Shown here piece by piece: positions 7,358 to 16,136 of a stretch of 31,608 bases of DNA (its first letter is position 1; every line of letters begins with the position of its first letter). Both the position numbers and the translations under genes were made by a program. The stretch spans positions 1 to 31,608 of the forward strand of contig CAZRQV010000022.1 of the NCBI GenBank assembly GCA_964602445.1, read 5' to 3'. The DNA comes from HGM12587 sp964602445. Lineage in GTDB: Bacteria; Bacillota; Clostridia; Lachnospirales; Lachnospiraceae. The notes beneath the pieces were generated by a model that was not told the origin of the DNA, made no database searches, and saw nothing but the letters and a program-made list of their open reading frames with translations.

Positions 7358-8281
7358 TTATTCCCCTTTCTCTATAATTTCAAAATTTGGCTGGAAGATA
7401 CTTTCCAGACTGATGCTGTCTTTATAATTCAGATTTGTTTCACCGTTGACCAGAATCTGCACACTGTTGATTCCCGTCAGTTCCGTCAGAGAATTGACGA
7501 TAGAATAGATCGTAACCTGACCAAGAACATCATACCCCTGTGCAGTAAATCCAATATCCAGATTGACATAGCATACGCCATCTTTGGTCGTAATACTCAT
7601 GACTTTCGTATCTTTCGGTATCGTCGGATAATATCCTTTTTCCGTCGGTCCTGCGATCAGCTGTTCTACGATGACTTTTTCCACGGCTACATTGGCATTG
7701 TATTCAATGACAGTAGACTGTGGAGTTAACATATCTCCGGATTTATTGGCAAAGTAAAGATTTAAGTTTACAATCTTTGTTGCATTCTCTTCACTTCCCA
7801 TATTGTCAAGAAATGTATTTTCGTTCATCAGGCCGATGTTCATTCCTCGACTGTCTTTTAGCGGTTCTCCTGCAATACGGATTCCGATAAAACTGACCTC
7901 TTCTACCTGCACCATGGTTTTTACGATTGCTGCTCTTACCAGTACTTCTGTGGCTTTGTTCATAGACAGATATTCACTGCTGAAATCCAAATATAACTGT
8001 TTTCGATCCAGCGTATATCCCAGCAGTTTAACATCATCCGAAATCGTTTTTTTCAAATCTACAAACTCCGGTGTCTCGCAAAGCTTTTCCAGCAATTTTT
8101 CTGTCATAAATTTGGAAGACTCTTCTTCTATCTCAAATCCTACCGGCACAATGGCAGTTTCTTCTTCGTTTAAATAATAAACTACCGTCCCTTCTGCAGG
8201 CGGTTCTTTCCTGCCGCAGCCCGCCAGCAGAAAAAGAAAGGTAAACAGGAGCAGGAATATTTTTATTTTTTTCATATTCAT
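7358..8281 (-). CDS. GerMN-domain lipoprotein
   Basis: The N-terminus has a hydrophobic stretch and lipobox LAGC (Cys at about 22), so the protein should be lipid-anchored outside the membrane. Two GerMN repeats follow, about residues 55-145 and 185-290. The second contains the typical EQLIAGPTEKGYYPTIP and VNGETNL segments. GerM of Bacillus acts in sporulation and germination; GerMN lipoproteins also occur in non-sporulation settings, so I give no symbol. It sits between the histidine kinase (8 bp gap) and comEC (1 bp gap), in the order seen in kinase-lipoprotein pairs where the lipoprotein modulates the sensor. A second ATG two codons later is an equally good start. Confidence 0.9.
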   Translation of the reverse strand: MNMKKIKIFLLLFTFLFLLAGCGRKEPPAEGTVVYYLNEEETAIVPVGFEIEEESSKFMTEKLLEKLCETPEFVDLKKTISDDVKLLGYTLDRKQLYLDFSSEYLSMNKATEVLVRAAIVKTMVQVEEVSFIGIRIAGEPLKDSRGMNIGLMNENTFLDNMGSEENATKIVNLNLYFANKSGDMLTPQSTVIEYNANVAVEKVIVEQLIAGPTEKGYYPTIPKDTKVMSITTKDGVCYVNLDIGFTAQGYDVLGQVTIYSIVNSLTELTGINSVQILVNGETNLNYKDSISLESIFQPNFEIIEKGE

Positions 8282-8289
8282 TCTCCCTT

Positions 8290-9714
8290 CTACACAATAT
8301 AGTTCAGCGGAATCCGCACAGTGATGGTTGTTCCTTCATCTACCACACTGGAAACTTCAATGATTCCTCTGTGCATCAGCACGATATTTTTTGCAATTGC
8401 CAGTCCCAGTCCTGTTCCGCCAATCTCACGAGAATGTGATTTGTCCACCCGGTAAAACCGTTCGAAGATCTGTTCCTGAGCTTCTTCCGGAATTCCACAG
8501 CCGGAATCTGTGACTTTCACAAAGAAATACTTGTGATCCGCATCTAAAGATACATGAACCCAGCCGTTTTCTTTATTGTATTTAATGGCATTTTCCACGA
8601 AATTGGTCAGTGCCAGTGTCATCTTCACTTCATCGATTTCTGCTGTAACTTCACGGAAACTTTCAAATACCATTTCGATATTGTGCTGTGCTGCAATCGG
8701 ACGCAGTCGTTTCAGGATCAGTTCCAGCAGTTCATTGATGCTGTGTGCCTGAATGTTCATTTCCGCCTGGGTTTTATCCAGCTTGACCATCGTAAGAAGA
8801 TCTGCAATGATCGCATTTTCACGATCGATCTCTGCAGAAATATCTTCCATAAATTCCCGATAATATTCCACCGGCGCTTCCGGCATCTGAATCAGGGAAT
8901 CTGCCAGCACTTTCATGGAAGTCAGCGGTGTTTTCAGTTCGTGGGACACATTGGACACAAACTCCTGCCGTGATTCATCTAATAATTTAATCTTTGAAAG
9001 CAGATGGTTAAATGCATCTGCGATCTGCTGGGTTTCTGTATATGCCTTTTCATCGATCTCATCTTCAATATGCTCTGCCGTCACCGCATTGATCTTCTTC
9101 GTCATACGCTTAAACGGCAAAGTAAATGCCATCGACAGCGTTGCTGCTGCCAAGATCAAAATGATCAGAATGATGGTCAGAATCAGACTTACTGAATTTT
9201 CCAGCACTGCTCTGTTGTCTGTAATCGCATCTAAAGAAGCACTGACCAGAATGACACCTAAGGTTTCGGTGGTTCCCGTCTCTTCATCCAGCACTCTTTG
9301 AATCGGCACTGCAACTTCGATAAAACGGCCGCTGACCACATGAACACTGGTACCGGTCTTAAAACAGCGGATAACCTCCTCCACGATCATGGTCTTCGAT
9401 GCTTCCATATCGTAAGTATCTGTCACGACCCTTAAATCCTGATCGATGATCATAATACGTCCGTCATACAGTGACGAGATCAGAGACAGCTCTCCAGAGA
9501 TGGCATCTGATTTGTTGCTGGTCAGATAATCACTTGCTACGATCTGGTTTGAAATGATCTTACACTGATTTTGGACATCGGTGGTACGCACTGCAATGGC
9601 TCTTTCATAATAAGTTTCCAAAAATACATTGCCTGCTGCCAGAACCGGAATCATCCCTACCAGCAAAAAAGTCACAAAAAGCCTGAAATTCAGGCTTTTA
9701 AATAATCTGTTCAT
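8290..9714 (-). CDS. Sensor histidine kinase (HAMP/HisKA/HATPase)
   Basis: With the ATG at 9714 the protein has 474 residues. It has a membrane helix (about 12-30), an extracellular sensing region (to about 172), a second helix (about 174-198), HAMP, then HisKA with SNVSHELKTPLTS (His about 258) and HATPase_c with an N box (NFVENAIKYN), G1 (DSGCGIPEE) and G2 (GGTGLGLAI). The open frame extends to 9801, but that would overlap the regulator gene. I chose ATG 9714, 16 bp after the regulator's stop, although no strong Shine-Dalgarno precedes it. The architecture is close to WalK/PhoR. The signal is unknown. Confidence 0.93.
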   Translation of the reverse strand: MNRLFKSLNFRLFVTFLLVGMIPVLAAGNVFLETYYERAIAVRTTDVQNQCKIISNQIVASDYLTSNKSDAISGELSLISSLYDGRIMIIDQDLRVVTDTYDMEASKTMIVEEVIRCFKTGTSVHVVSGRFIEVAVPIQRVLDEETGTTETLGVILVSASLDAITDNRAVLENSVSLILTIILIILILAAATLSMAFTLPFKRMTKKINAVTAEHIEDEIDEKAYTETQQIADAFNHLLSKIKLLDESRQEFVSNVSHELKTPLTSMKVLADSLIQMPEAPVEYYREFMEDISAEIDRENAIIADLLTMVKLDKTQAEMNIQAHSINELLELILKRLRPIAAQHNIEMVFESFREVTAEIDEVKMTLALTNFVENAIKYNKENGWVHVSLDADHKYFFVKVTDSGCGIPEEAQEQIFERFYRVDKSHSREIGGTGLGLAIAKNIVLMHRGIIEVSSVVDEGTTITVRIPLNYIV

Positions 9715-9730
9715 TGATAAAAATAGTTTC

Positions 9731-10420
9731 TTAACCTTTAAAATAGTAACCCACTCCCCACTTGGTATGTACATATTTCGGATTGCTTGGATTAACTTCA
9801 ATCTTTTCTCTCAGACGGCGAATATGTACATCTACGGTACGAACATCTCCCGGATACTGGCTTCCCCATACAAGCTGCAGCAGTTTTTCACGGCTGTAAA
9901 CTTTATCCGGATTTTTTACCAGCAATTCCAGTACATCAAACTCTTTGGAAGTCAGATTAACTTCCCGATCCTGAATATGCAGACGTTTGCTGTCTGTATC
10001 CAGGGTCATATCAGAAGCTTTGATGATAGAATCATCTTTTTTCTGTTTTTCTGCTTTCGCAGTTCTTCTTGTAATGGCTTTGATGCGGGCTTTGACTTCC
10101 AGAATATTAAACGGTTTCGTAATATAATCATCGGCACCGTATTCCAGACCTAAAATCTTATCCATGTCATCCCCTTTTGCAGTCAGCATCAGGATCGGCA
10201 CATCTGAAAATTCACGTACCTGCTGGCACACTTCAAATCCGTCCATCTTTGGAAGCATAATATCTAACAGAATGATGTCGTACGCATTGGCTTTAATCTT
10301 TTCCAGTGCTTCTTCACCGTCATACGCACAATCCACTTCCATGCCGTCTTGCTCCAGACTAAACCGGACTCCCTTTACGATTAATTTTTCGTCATCAACG
10401 ACCAAAACTTTTCTACTCAT
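9731..10420 (-). CDS. OmpR/PhoB-family response regulator
   Basis: The 229-aa protein has a receiver domain with the acidic pair DD (9-10), phospho-acceptor D53 (LLDIMLP), and the Lys of ITKPF. A winged-helix DNA-binding domain follows (about 130-229, with VDVHIRRLREKI and TKWGVGYYF). It is paired with the kinase downstream and should be phosphorylated by it. The start follows GAGG at good spacing. It lies 7 bp after comEA, and the shared operon suggests a link between the two-component system and envelope or competence functions. The target genes cannot be read from this window. Confidence 0.96.
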   Translation of the reverse strand: MSRKVLVVDDEKLIVKGVRFSLEQDGMEVDCAYDGEEALEKIKANAYDIILLDIMLPKMDGFEVCQQVREFSDVPILMLTAKGDDMDKILGLEYGADDYITKPFNILEVKARIKAITRRTAKAEKQKKDDSIIKASDMTLDTDSKRLHIQDREVNLTSKEFDVLELLVKNPDKVYSREKLLQLVWGSQYPGDVRTVDVHIRRLREKIEVNPSNPKYVHTKWGVGYYFKG

Positions 10421-10427
10421 TTTTTCC

Positions 10428-10847
10428 TCATTTCACACAAATTAAGTCATTTATTTTACTGAACACTCCGGTTTTGATTCCCTTCACATTCATAATATCT
10501 TCAATCTTTTCAAATCGTCCCACCCGATTTCTGTATTCAATGATCGCTTCTGCCCGCACTTCACCAATGCCCGGCAATGTCATCAGTTCTTCTGCAGCTG
10601 CTGTATTGATATTCACGCATGGGGAATCTGAAACTTTTTCTGTCTCCTTTGACGGAGTTTCTGTTTTTACTGATGTGTCTTCGCTTTCTGCAGGCGTTTC
10701 CTGTAATTTCACTGCTTCCGGCTCGTAAGAGCTGTCCACACCTGCTTCAAATACTGCTTTCTGTTTTCCACAGGCAGTACACAAAAAAAGACAAACAAGC
10801 AGGAAAGTAATTTTTCCTGCTTTGTATTTCATGAAATTTTTCGGCAT
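10428..10847 (-). CDS. comEA: ComEA-like helix-hairpin-helix DNA-binding lipoprotein
   Basis: ComEA binds incoming double-stranded DNA at the cell surface for uptake through ComEC. The 139-aa protein starts with a signal peptide ending in a lipobox (CTAC, Cys about 26), then a Ser/Thr/Glu-rich linker (about 30-75). The C-terminus is a ComEA-type HhH domain: NINTAAAEELMTLPGIGEV, RAEAIIEYR and a second hairpin, VKGIKTGVFSKI. Most Gram-positive ComEA proteins are anchored by a membrane helix, so a lipid anchor is a variation. It is the first gene of the operon that ends with comEC. Confidence 0.9.
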   Translation of the reverse strand: MPKNFMKYKAGKITFLLVCLFLCTACGKQKAVFEAGVDSSYEPEAVKLQETPAESEDTSVKTETPSKETEKVSDSPCVNINTAAAEELMTLPGIGEVRAEAIIEYRNRVGRFEKIEDIMNVKGIKTGVFSKINDLICVK

Positions 10848-10890
10848 GCATCTACCTTTCCCAGATAGAACCCCTCTATGCCTGCTTTTT

Positions 10891-10919
10891 ATTGTAACGA
10901 ATTATTTTTCATCTGACAA
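10891..10919 (-). promoter_or_regulatory. Promoter of the comEA operon
   Basis: On the minus strand TTGTCA (10914-10919) and TACAAT (10891-10896) are separated by exactly 17 bp, a good SigA-type promoter about 45 nt before the comEA start. Confidence 0.7.
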
Positions 10920-10947
10920 GTAGAAAACTCGATATTTACAGCAACTC

Positions 10948-12270
10948 TTATTCATTTAACTGCATATTCATCTGATCTACTACCGTTCCGATCTCTGTCA
11001 TAATATCTGCACCATTCCAGATGTTGGCAAATGCAATCTCCATCAGGATCCAGTAATTGCTCATTTCTATAATCTTTGGAATTTCCACAGAACCTGCATA
11101 CTGTACCATGATTCTTTCCCAGTTTGCATCACCTGCGGTAACGCTTTTGCACACCGATACTTTTCCGGTCTGTCCATACAGATCTTTTGCTTTTTCATAA
11201 GACAGATAATGAGCAAAGTCATTGGCATAACTTCGATACGGACTGTAATTATTGACTACGATAGAGTTGGTGACCGACAATCCCCTAGTCAGCAGACTGT
11301 CCGTCAGGTTTGGAATGTCCCCTACTCCATAAAAACAGTCCACTTGTCTTGCCGGAATTTCATTGCCTTCTTCATCTGTAGTGGTTCCTAACTGATATTC
11401 CGGAACCGTTCCTTCTGCAATGGCTGCATCCAATCGGGCAATGGCATCTGTTTTGGCAATGGTGAATACGATCTTTCCATCGATAAATTCCTGGATTACA
11501 TCTTCATCATGCACCGTTTCCGCATCAATGGCAAAGAATTCATTTAAAGACTGATAATATTTCAGACATTCGATCACATTTCCTTCGGAAAGATTCAGCT
11601 GGGATTTATCATCTCCATAAGTGCCGCCAAGGCCTACATAATCTCCGATAAAGAAATAATTATAGAAAATATCCGAAACATCCCACTTAAAAATACTCTG
11701 TACTTTCTCTGTTGTCTCCGTAGTATCAAAATTATCTGCATATTCCAGAATCTGATCTACCGTTCTTGGCCAGTCTTCCGCATAGTACTGATTATACAGA
11801 AGAAAACAGCTTTCAAAATAAAACGGATATCCGATCAGCTTTCCATTACAGGTTGCTGCGTCAAATGCTTTCTGAGGAATATTATCTTTTTCTTTTTCTG
11901 AATAAGTCACCTGATCATCTACCAAACCTGCATAAAGCGCTTTCTGCAGCAGATCACTTCCTGCTACAAACAGATCCGGACCATTTTCTTTGATAAACGT
12001 AGCTTCACTGATCTTTTCAATGTAGTCTACCGCAGAGATCAGTTGGGCATTGATCTTGATTCCGGTATTTTTCTCATAGGATTCTGCTGCTTCCAGCATA
12101 AAATCATCCAGCTTTGCATCCGTATACCAGATGGTAAGTGCAACCTTTTCTCCTGTATTTTGGATCTCATTCCGCTGATTATTGGAACGTGAAATTCCCA
12201 CGGTCAGCATCTGTCCTAAGATCAATACTACGATCAGCACTGCAATAATTCTCTGTCCAAGTGACTTCAT
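10948..12270 (-). CDS. Extracellular solute-binding protein (family 1-like), orphan
   Basis: The 440-aa protein begins with a membrane helix (about 8-28) that lacks a lipobox Cys, so it may stay as a signal anchor. It has the usual ABC-sugar or polyamine binding-protein pattern: ALTIWYTD near 45, then AAESYEKNTGIKIN, GPDLFVAGSD and later the NSIVVNNYSPY segment. No ABC permease or ATPase lies nearby. It follows argD by 27 bp with an AAAGG site and is probably read through from the arg operon. The ligand is unknown. It may work with permeases encoded elsewhere, or be a sensory binding protein. Confidence 0.87.
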   Translation of the reverse strand: MKSLGQRIIAVLIVVLILGQMLTVGISRSNNQRNEIQNTGEKVALTIWYTDAKLDDFMLEAAESYEKNTGIKINAQLISAVDYIEKISEATFIKENGPDLFVAGSDLLQKALYAGLVDDQVTYSEKEKDNIPQKAFDAATCNGKLIGYPFYFESCFLLYNQYYAEDWPRTVDQILEYADNFDTTETTEKVQSIFKWDVSDIFYNYFFIGDYVGLGGTYGDDKSQLNLSEGNVIECLKYYQSLNEFFAIDAETVHDEDVIQEFIDGKIVFTIAKTDAIARLDAAIAEGTVPEYQLGTTTDEEGNEIPARQVDCFYGVGDIPNLTDSLLTRGLSVTNSIVVNNYSPYRSYANDFAHYLSYEKAKDLYGQTGKVSVCKSVTAGDANWERIMVQYAGSVEIPKIIEMSNYWILMEIAFANIWNGADIMTEIGTVVDQMNMQLNE

Positions 12271-12297
12271 TCTATCTACCTTTCTATCCGATATGAT

Positions 12298-13485
12298 TTA
12301 AAAACTTTCTTCCAGTTTTTGAATCATTTCGTCCACATGTTCTTTTTCGATCACGAGAGGAGGCAGCATACGAAGCACATTATTTCCAGCGGAAATGACC
12401 ACCAGTCCGTGATCCAGTGCTTTCTGAACAATCTGTCCTACCGGACGTTCTGCACACACTTCAATGCCCTGCATCAGGCCTTTTCCACGGCGCATAACAA
12501 GAAAATCATACTTCTTCACCAGTGCTTCCAATCGTTCTTCTAAGTATACACTAACTTCCCTTACATGTTCAACTATTTGTTCTTCTTCAAAGAGATCAAA
12601 CACTTTCGATACTGCAGCACAGACCAGCGGATTTCCTCCATAAGTAGTACCATGATCTCCCGGAGCCAGCGTTCCTTTGGCCGTTTTTTCATTTAATACA
12701 AATGCACCTACCGGCACACCGCAGCCAAGAGCTTTTGCACAAGTCATAATATCCGGCTGCACACCATATTCCTGCCATGCAAACAGATAACCGCTTCTTC
12801 CCATACCACACTGAATTTCATCTAATACAAGCAGAATGTCATTTTCATCACAGAGTTTGCGGACGCCTTTTAAAAATTCTTCCGTTGCCGGATAAATACC
12901 GCCTTCTCCCTGAATGGTTTCCATGAAAATCGCACAAGTCTTTTCATTGACCAATTCTTTTACGCTGTCCAGATCGTTAAAATCCGCAAATTTCACATGA
13001 CCGATCATTGGACGAAAAGCTTCCTGATAATGTGGATTTCCCGTGATGGAAAGGGCTCCCATACTTCTTCCGTGAAAGGAATGGTTCATGGCGATGATCT
13101 CGTGATCATTTTTTCCATCTTTCAGCCATGCATATTTTCTGGCTGCTTTGATTGCACCCTCAACTGCTTCCGTACCGCTGTTGGTAAAAAAGACTCTGCT
13201 CATTCCGGAGGCTTTTACGACCTTTTCCGCTGCTTCTGCCATCGGTTCTGAATAATAAAGATTGGAAATGTGAGTCAGCCGGTCAATCTGATCCTTCAAT
13301 GCCTGCTTATATGCCTCATTTCCATAGCCTAAGGACTGCACTCCGATCCCCGAAGCGAAATCCAGATATTTTTTCCCTGCATCATCATAGAGATAAACAC
13401 CTTCCCCATGATCAAATACGATCTGATAACGGTTATAGGTATGTAACACTGCCTGTTCTGCCTGTTCAATTACCTGATTACTCAT
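12298..13485 (-). CDS. argD: Acetylornithine aminotransferase ArgD
   Basis: This PLP enzyme transfers an amino group from glutamate to N-acetylglutamate semialdehyde to give N-acetylornithine. Class III features are present: FTNSGTEAVEGAIKAARKY, the SFHGRSMGAL segment, LDEIQCGMGRSG, the PLP-binding Lys in CAKALG, and GTTYGGNP. The frame is open to 13551, but the best start is ATG 13485 (MSNQVIEQ), which overlaps the argB stop by 8 bp (ATGAGTAA). This gives 395 aa, the usual family length, and implies translational coupling to argB. Confidence 0.96.
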   Translation of the reverse strand: MSNQVIEQAEQAVLHTYNRYQIVFDHGEGVYLYDDAGKKYLDFASGIGVQSLGYGNEAYKQALKDQIDRLTHISNLYYSEPMAEAAEKVVKASGMSRVFFTNSGTEAVEGAIKAARKYAWLKDGKNDHEIIAMNHSFHGRSMGALSITGNPHYQEAFRPMIGHVKFADFNDLDSVKELVNEKTCAIFMETIQGEGGIYPATEEFLKGVRKLCDENDILLVLDEIQCGMGRSGYLFAWQEYGVQPDIMTCAKALGCGVPVGAFVLNEKTAKGTLAPGDHGTTYGGNPLVCAAVSKVFDLFEEEQIVEHVREVSVYLEERLEALVKKYDFLVMRRGKGLMQGIEVCAERPVGQIVQKALDHGLVVISAGNNVLRMLPPLVIEKEHVDEMIQKLEESF

Positions 13486-14377
13486 GCTGTGCCCCACTTT
13501 CTCCGTCTCCGGTAATCGCTGTACCGATTCCTTTGTTTGTAAAAATTTCAAGCAGAAGGAAATGCGGAATCCGTCCGTCTAAAATATGAACGCCTGCAAC
13601 TCCGTTTTCCACTGCATCAATACAGTTTCCAAGTTTTGGAATCATACCGCCGCCTACAATACCGCTGTTCATCAGTTCTTTTGCTTCGGAAACAGTCAGT
13701 TCTGAAATCAGGCTGGAAGGATCATCTTTGTCCCGGTAAACGCCTTCGATGTCTGTTAAAAATGCCAGTTTTTCTGCACCAACTGCTTTTGCAATGGCAC
13801 ATGCCACATCATCTGCATTAATATTGAATGTATCAAACTGATCGTCCATACCGATTGGACACACGATCGGAAGAAAATCTTTTTCGATCATATCCAGCAG
13901 GATCTTCGGATTTACTTCTGTTACTTCCCCTACATAACCGATATCCTCTCCGTCTGCATAGCGTTTCTTTACTTTCAGCATTCCTCCGTCTTTTCCGCTG
14001 AGACCAACGCCTTTCACACCAAGCTCCTGTACATGAGCTACCAGTTCTTTATTTACCTTATTCAGAACCATTTCTGCAACTTCCATGGTTTCTGTATCCG
14101 TCACACGAAGTCCATTGACGAATTTCGGTTTCATTCCCAGTTTTTCTACCCAGCGGCTGATCTCTTTTCCGCCGCCGTGAACGATGATCGGTTTAAATCC
14201 TACCAATTTCAAAAGCACGACATCCGCAATGACTTTTTTCTTTAATTCTTCATCTGCCATCGCACTTCCGCCATATTTTACGACAATAATCTTTCTATTA
14301 AAACGCTGGATATAAGGCAATGCCTCGATCAGTACGTTCGCTTTTTCCAAATATTGATTCATTTTTTCTTCCATCAT
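13478..14377 (-). CDS. argB: Acetylglutamate kinase ArgB
   Basis: It phosphorylates N-acetylglutamate with ATP, the second step of ornithine synthesis. The amino-acid kinase fold shows VVKYGGSAM, IIVHGGGKEI, NGLRVTD, the NINADDVA substrate loop, FLTDIEGVY, and GGMIPK near the C-terminus. Length is 299 aa, normal for the family. The start follows GGAGG at good spacing; an internal ATG five codons on is possible. ArgB of this type is often the arginine-feedback step when the acetyl-cycle is used. It lies 67 bp after argJ, with no promoter seen in the gap. Confidence 0.97.
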   Translation of the reverse strand: MMEEKMNQYLEKANVLIEALPYIQRFNRKIIVVKYGGSAMADEELKKKVIADVVLLKLVGFKPIIVHGGGKEISRWVEKLGMKPKFVNGLRVTDTETMEVAEMVLNKVNKELVAHVQELGVKGVGLSGKDGGMLKVKKRYADGEDIGYVGEVTEVNPKILLDMIEKDFLPIVCPIGMDDQFDTFNINADDVACAIAKAVGAEKLAFLTDIEGVYRDKDDPSSLISELTVSEAKELMNSGIVGGGMIPKLGNCIDAVENGVAGVHILDGRIPHFLLLEIFTNKGIGTAITGDGESGAQHE

Positions 14378-14444
14378 TTCCTCCGCTCATTGATCCTAAG
14401 GATTCATCCTGACTATATTTCCTAAAATTCTTCTTACGTTCTGA

Positions 14445-15668
14445 CTAAGAACGATAATCTGCATTGATCTTTACATAATCATAAGTCAGATCGCAGCCCC
14501 ATGCCGTTGCACAGGCAGTTCCCATTTTCATATCCGCAATGGCGGTTACTTCTTCCTCAGATAAGATCTTTGTTGCAGTTTCTTCGGAATAACCGGTCGA
14601 TACTCCATTTTCAATGATCTTTAATTTTCCGGCAGCACTTTCAAAATAAAGATCTACTTTTTCCGGATCAAACTGTACCCCGGAATAGCCTAATGCACAA
14701 AGAATTCTTCCCCAGTTTGCATCATGTCCATAGATTGCAGCCTTGGTAAGAGAAGAAGTTACTACGGATTTGCTCAATGTAACAGCTTCTTCTTTTGTCT
14801 TTGCATTGACCACTTTTACTTCAAATAAAGCAGTTGCGCCTTCTCCGTCACCGGCAATCTTTCTTGCCAGAAAGGTATTTACTTCGTTCAGTGCTTCACA
14901 AAACGCCTGATAATCTTCGTTTTCTTCGGTAATCTCCGGATTTCCTGCCATTCCATTGGCCAGAAGAAGAACCGTATCGTTGGTAGATGTATCGCCGTCT
15001 ACGGAAACCATATTAAAGGTATCTTTGATATTTTCCTGCAATGCTTTTAAAAGAAGTTCTTTGGAAATATTCACATCGGTGGTTACAAATCCCAGCATAG
15101 TGCACATATTCGGATGGATCATACCGGAACCTTTGCACATCCCGCCAATCGTTACTGTTTTTCCCTGGAGCTCAAATTCTACGGCAATCTCTTTGTGAAC
15201 CGTATCGGTAGTCATGATTGCTTTAGCCGCCATCGTTCCATGTTCCAAAGAATCGCCTTTGGCTGTTCCTAAAAGTTCTACCCCAGCCGCGATTTTGTCC
15301 ATCGGAAGCTGCATACCGATTACCCCTGTGGAAGCAACCAGAACTGCACTTTCCGGAATGTCAAATACATCTGCTGCTGCTTTTGCAGTTTCCAGACAAT
15401 ATCCGTATCCTTCTTCTCCCGTACATGCATTGGCAATTCCGGAATTGATGATCACCGCCTGTGCATATTCGGATTCATGCACGATCTTCTGATCCCATTT
15501 TACCGGAGCTGCTTTCACGACATTGGTCGTAAATGTCCCCGCTGCTTTGCAAGGTGTCTGGCTGTATACCAGCGCCATATCCATTCTGTCTTTATACTTA
15601 ATTCCGGCTTCTACGCCTGCTGCTTCAAAGCCTTTTGCTGCGGTTACACCGCCTGGAATCTTTTTCAT
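14445..15668 (-). CDS. argJ: Bifunctional ornithine acetyltransferase/N-acetylglutamate synthase ArgJ
   Basis: ArgJ moves the acetyl group from acetylornithine to glutamate, recycling it, and bifunctional forms can also use acetyl-CoA. The 407-aa proenzyme is expected to cut itself before the Thr nucleophile in the KGSGMIHPNM-x-T motif. Here the nucleophile is T190, preceded by Cys189 where Ala is usual. Other family signatures are VASTGVIGMQLP (111-122) and DGDTSTND. The start follows AGGAGG, 11 bp after the GNAT gene. With argJ present the pathway runs as a cycle, so argE is not needed. Confidence 0.97.
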   Translation of the reverse strand: MKKIPGGVTAAKGFEAAGVEAGIKYKDRMDMALVYSQTPCKAAGTFTTNVVKAAPVKWDQKIVHESEYAQAVIINSGIANACTGEEGYGYCLETAKAAADVFDIPESAVLVASTGVIGMQLPMDKIAAGVELLGTAKGDSLEHGTMAAKAIMTTDTVHKEIAVEFELQGKTVTIGGMCKGSGMIHPNMCTMLGFVTTDVNISKELLLKALQENIKDTFNMVSVDGDTSTNDTVLLLANGMAGNPEITEENEDYQAFCEALNEVNTFLARKIAGDGEGATALFEVKVVNAKTKEEAVTLSKSVVTSSLTKAAIYGHDANWGRILCALGYSGVQFDPEKVDLYFESAAGKLKIIENGVSTGYSEETATKILSEEEVTAIADMKMGTACATAWGCDLTYDYVKINADYRS

Positions 15669-15679
15669 CTTTTTTCCTC

Positions 15680-16126
15680 CTACTGAATAAATGCAGTAAT
15701 ATTTTTCTCATTCAACGTAAAATCGTAATAATTCAGATCTTCTCTTTTTGTCCAGCCCATTTCCTTCCAGAATGTATTTCCAATATCATTTTTCGTAAAT
15801 GCGATCAGGCTTACCTTATTGACCTGAAGCTCTTTCAGCTTTTCCATACAATGAACTACCATGGTCTTTCCGATACCATGTCTTCGGAACTCTTTCTGTA
15901 CACAGACATGATAAAGGCATCCTCTTCGTCCGTCGGAACCACAAAGAATCGCTCCGACGATCTTTTGATCCTGTTCCGCAACTACGCTTAAGCCCGGATT
16001 CCATTTTAAAAAACGTTCAATCCCCTCTTTGGAGTCATCTACGCTTCGGATTCCAAATCCATGGATCGTATTCCACAATTCATACACCTGATCGTAATCT
16101 TCTATTTTCATTTCTCTGATCTGCAT
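15680..16126 (-). CDS. GNAT-family N-acetyltransferase inside the arg operon
   Basis: The 148-aa protein is a single GNAT domain. IREMKIEDYDQVYELW opens it, the acetyl-CoA loop is VQKEFRRHGIGKTMV (R-x-x-G-I-G), and LIAFTKNDIGNTFWKEMGW is the typical C-terminal strand-helix. A GTG at 16135 is an alternative start, but AAGGTG sits 6-7 nt before ATG 16126, which I prefer. It follows argC by 10 bp and precedes argJ by 11 bp, clearly inside the operon. A short GNAT here could be an N-acetylglutamate synthase that primes the ArgJ cycle. That is inference from position; substrate residues cannot be judged by eye. Confidence 0.92.
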   Translation of the reverse strand: MQIREMKIEDYDQVYELWNTIHGFGIRSVDDSKEGIERFLKWNPGLSVVAEQDQKIVGAILCGSDGRRGCLYHVCVQKEFRRHGIGKTMVVHCMEKLKELQVNKVSLIAFTKNDIGNTFWKEMGWTKREDLNYYDFTLNEKNITAFIQ

Positions 16127-16136
16127 GCTTTTCACC

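Noticed and set aside
9681..9695. GCCTGAAATTCAGGC palindrome considered as an operator
   Set aside because: It lies inside the first codons of the histidine kinase gene, after the chosen start; no promoter is there.
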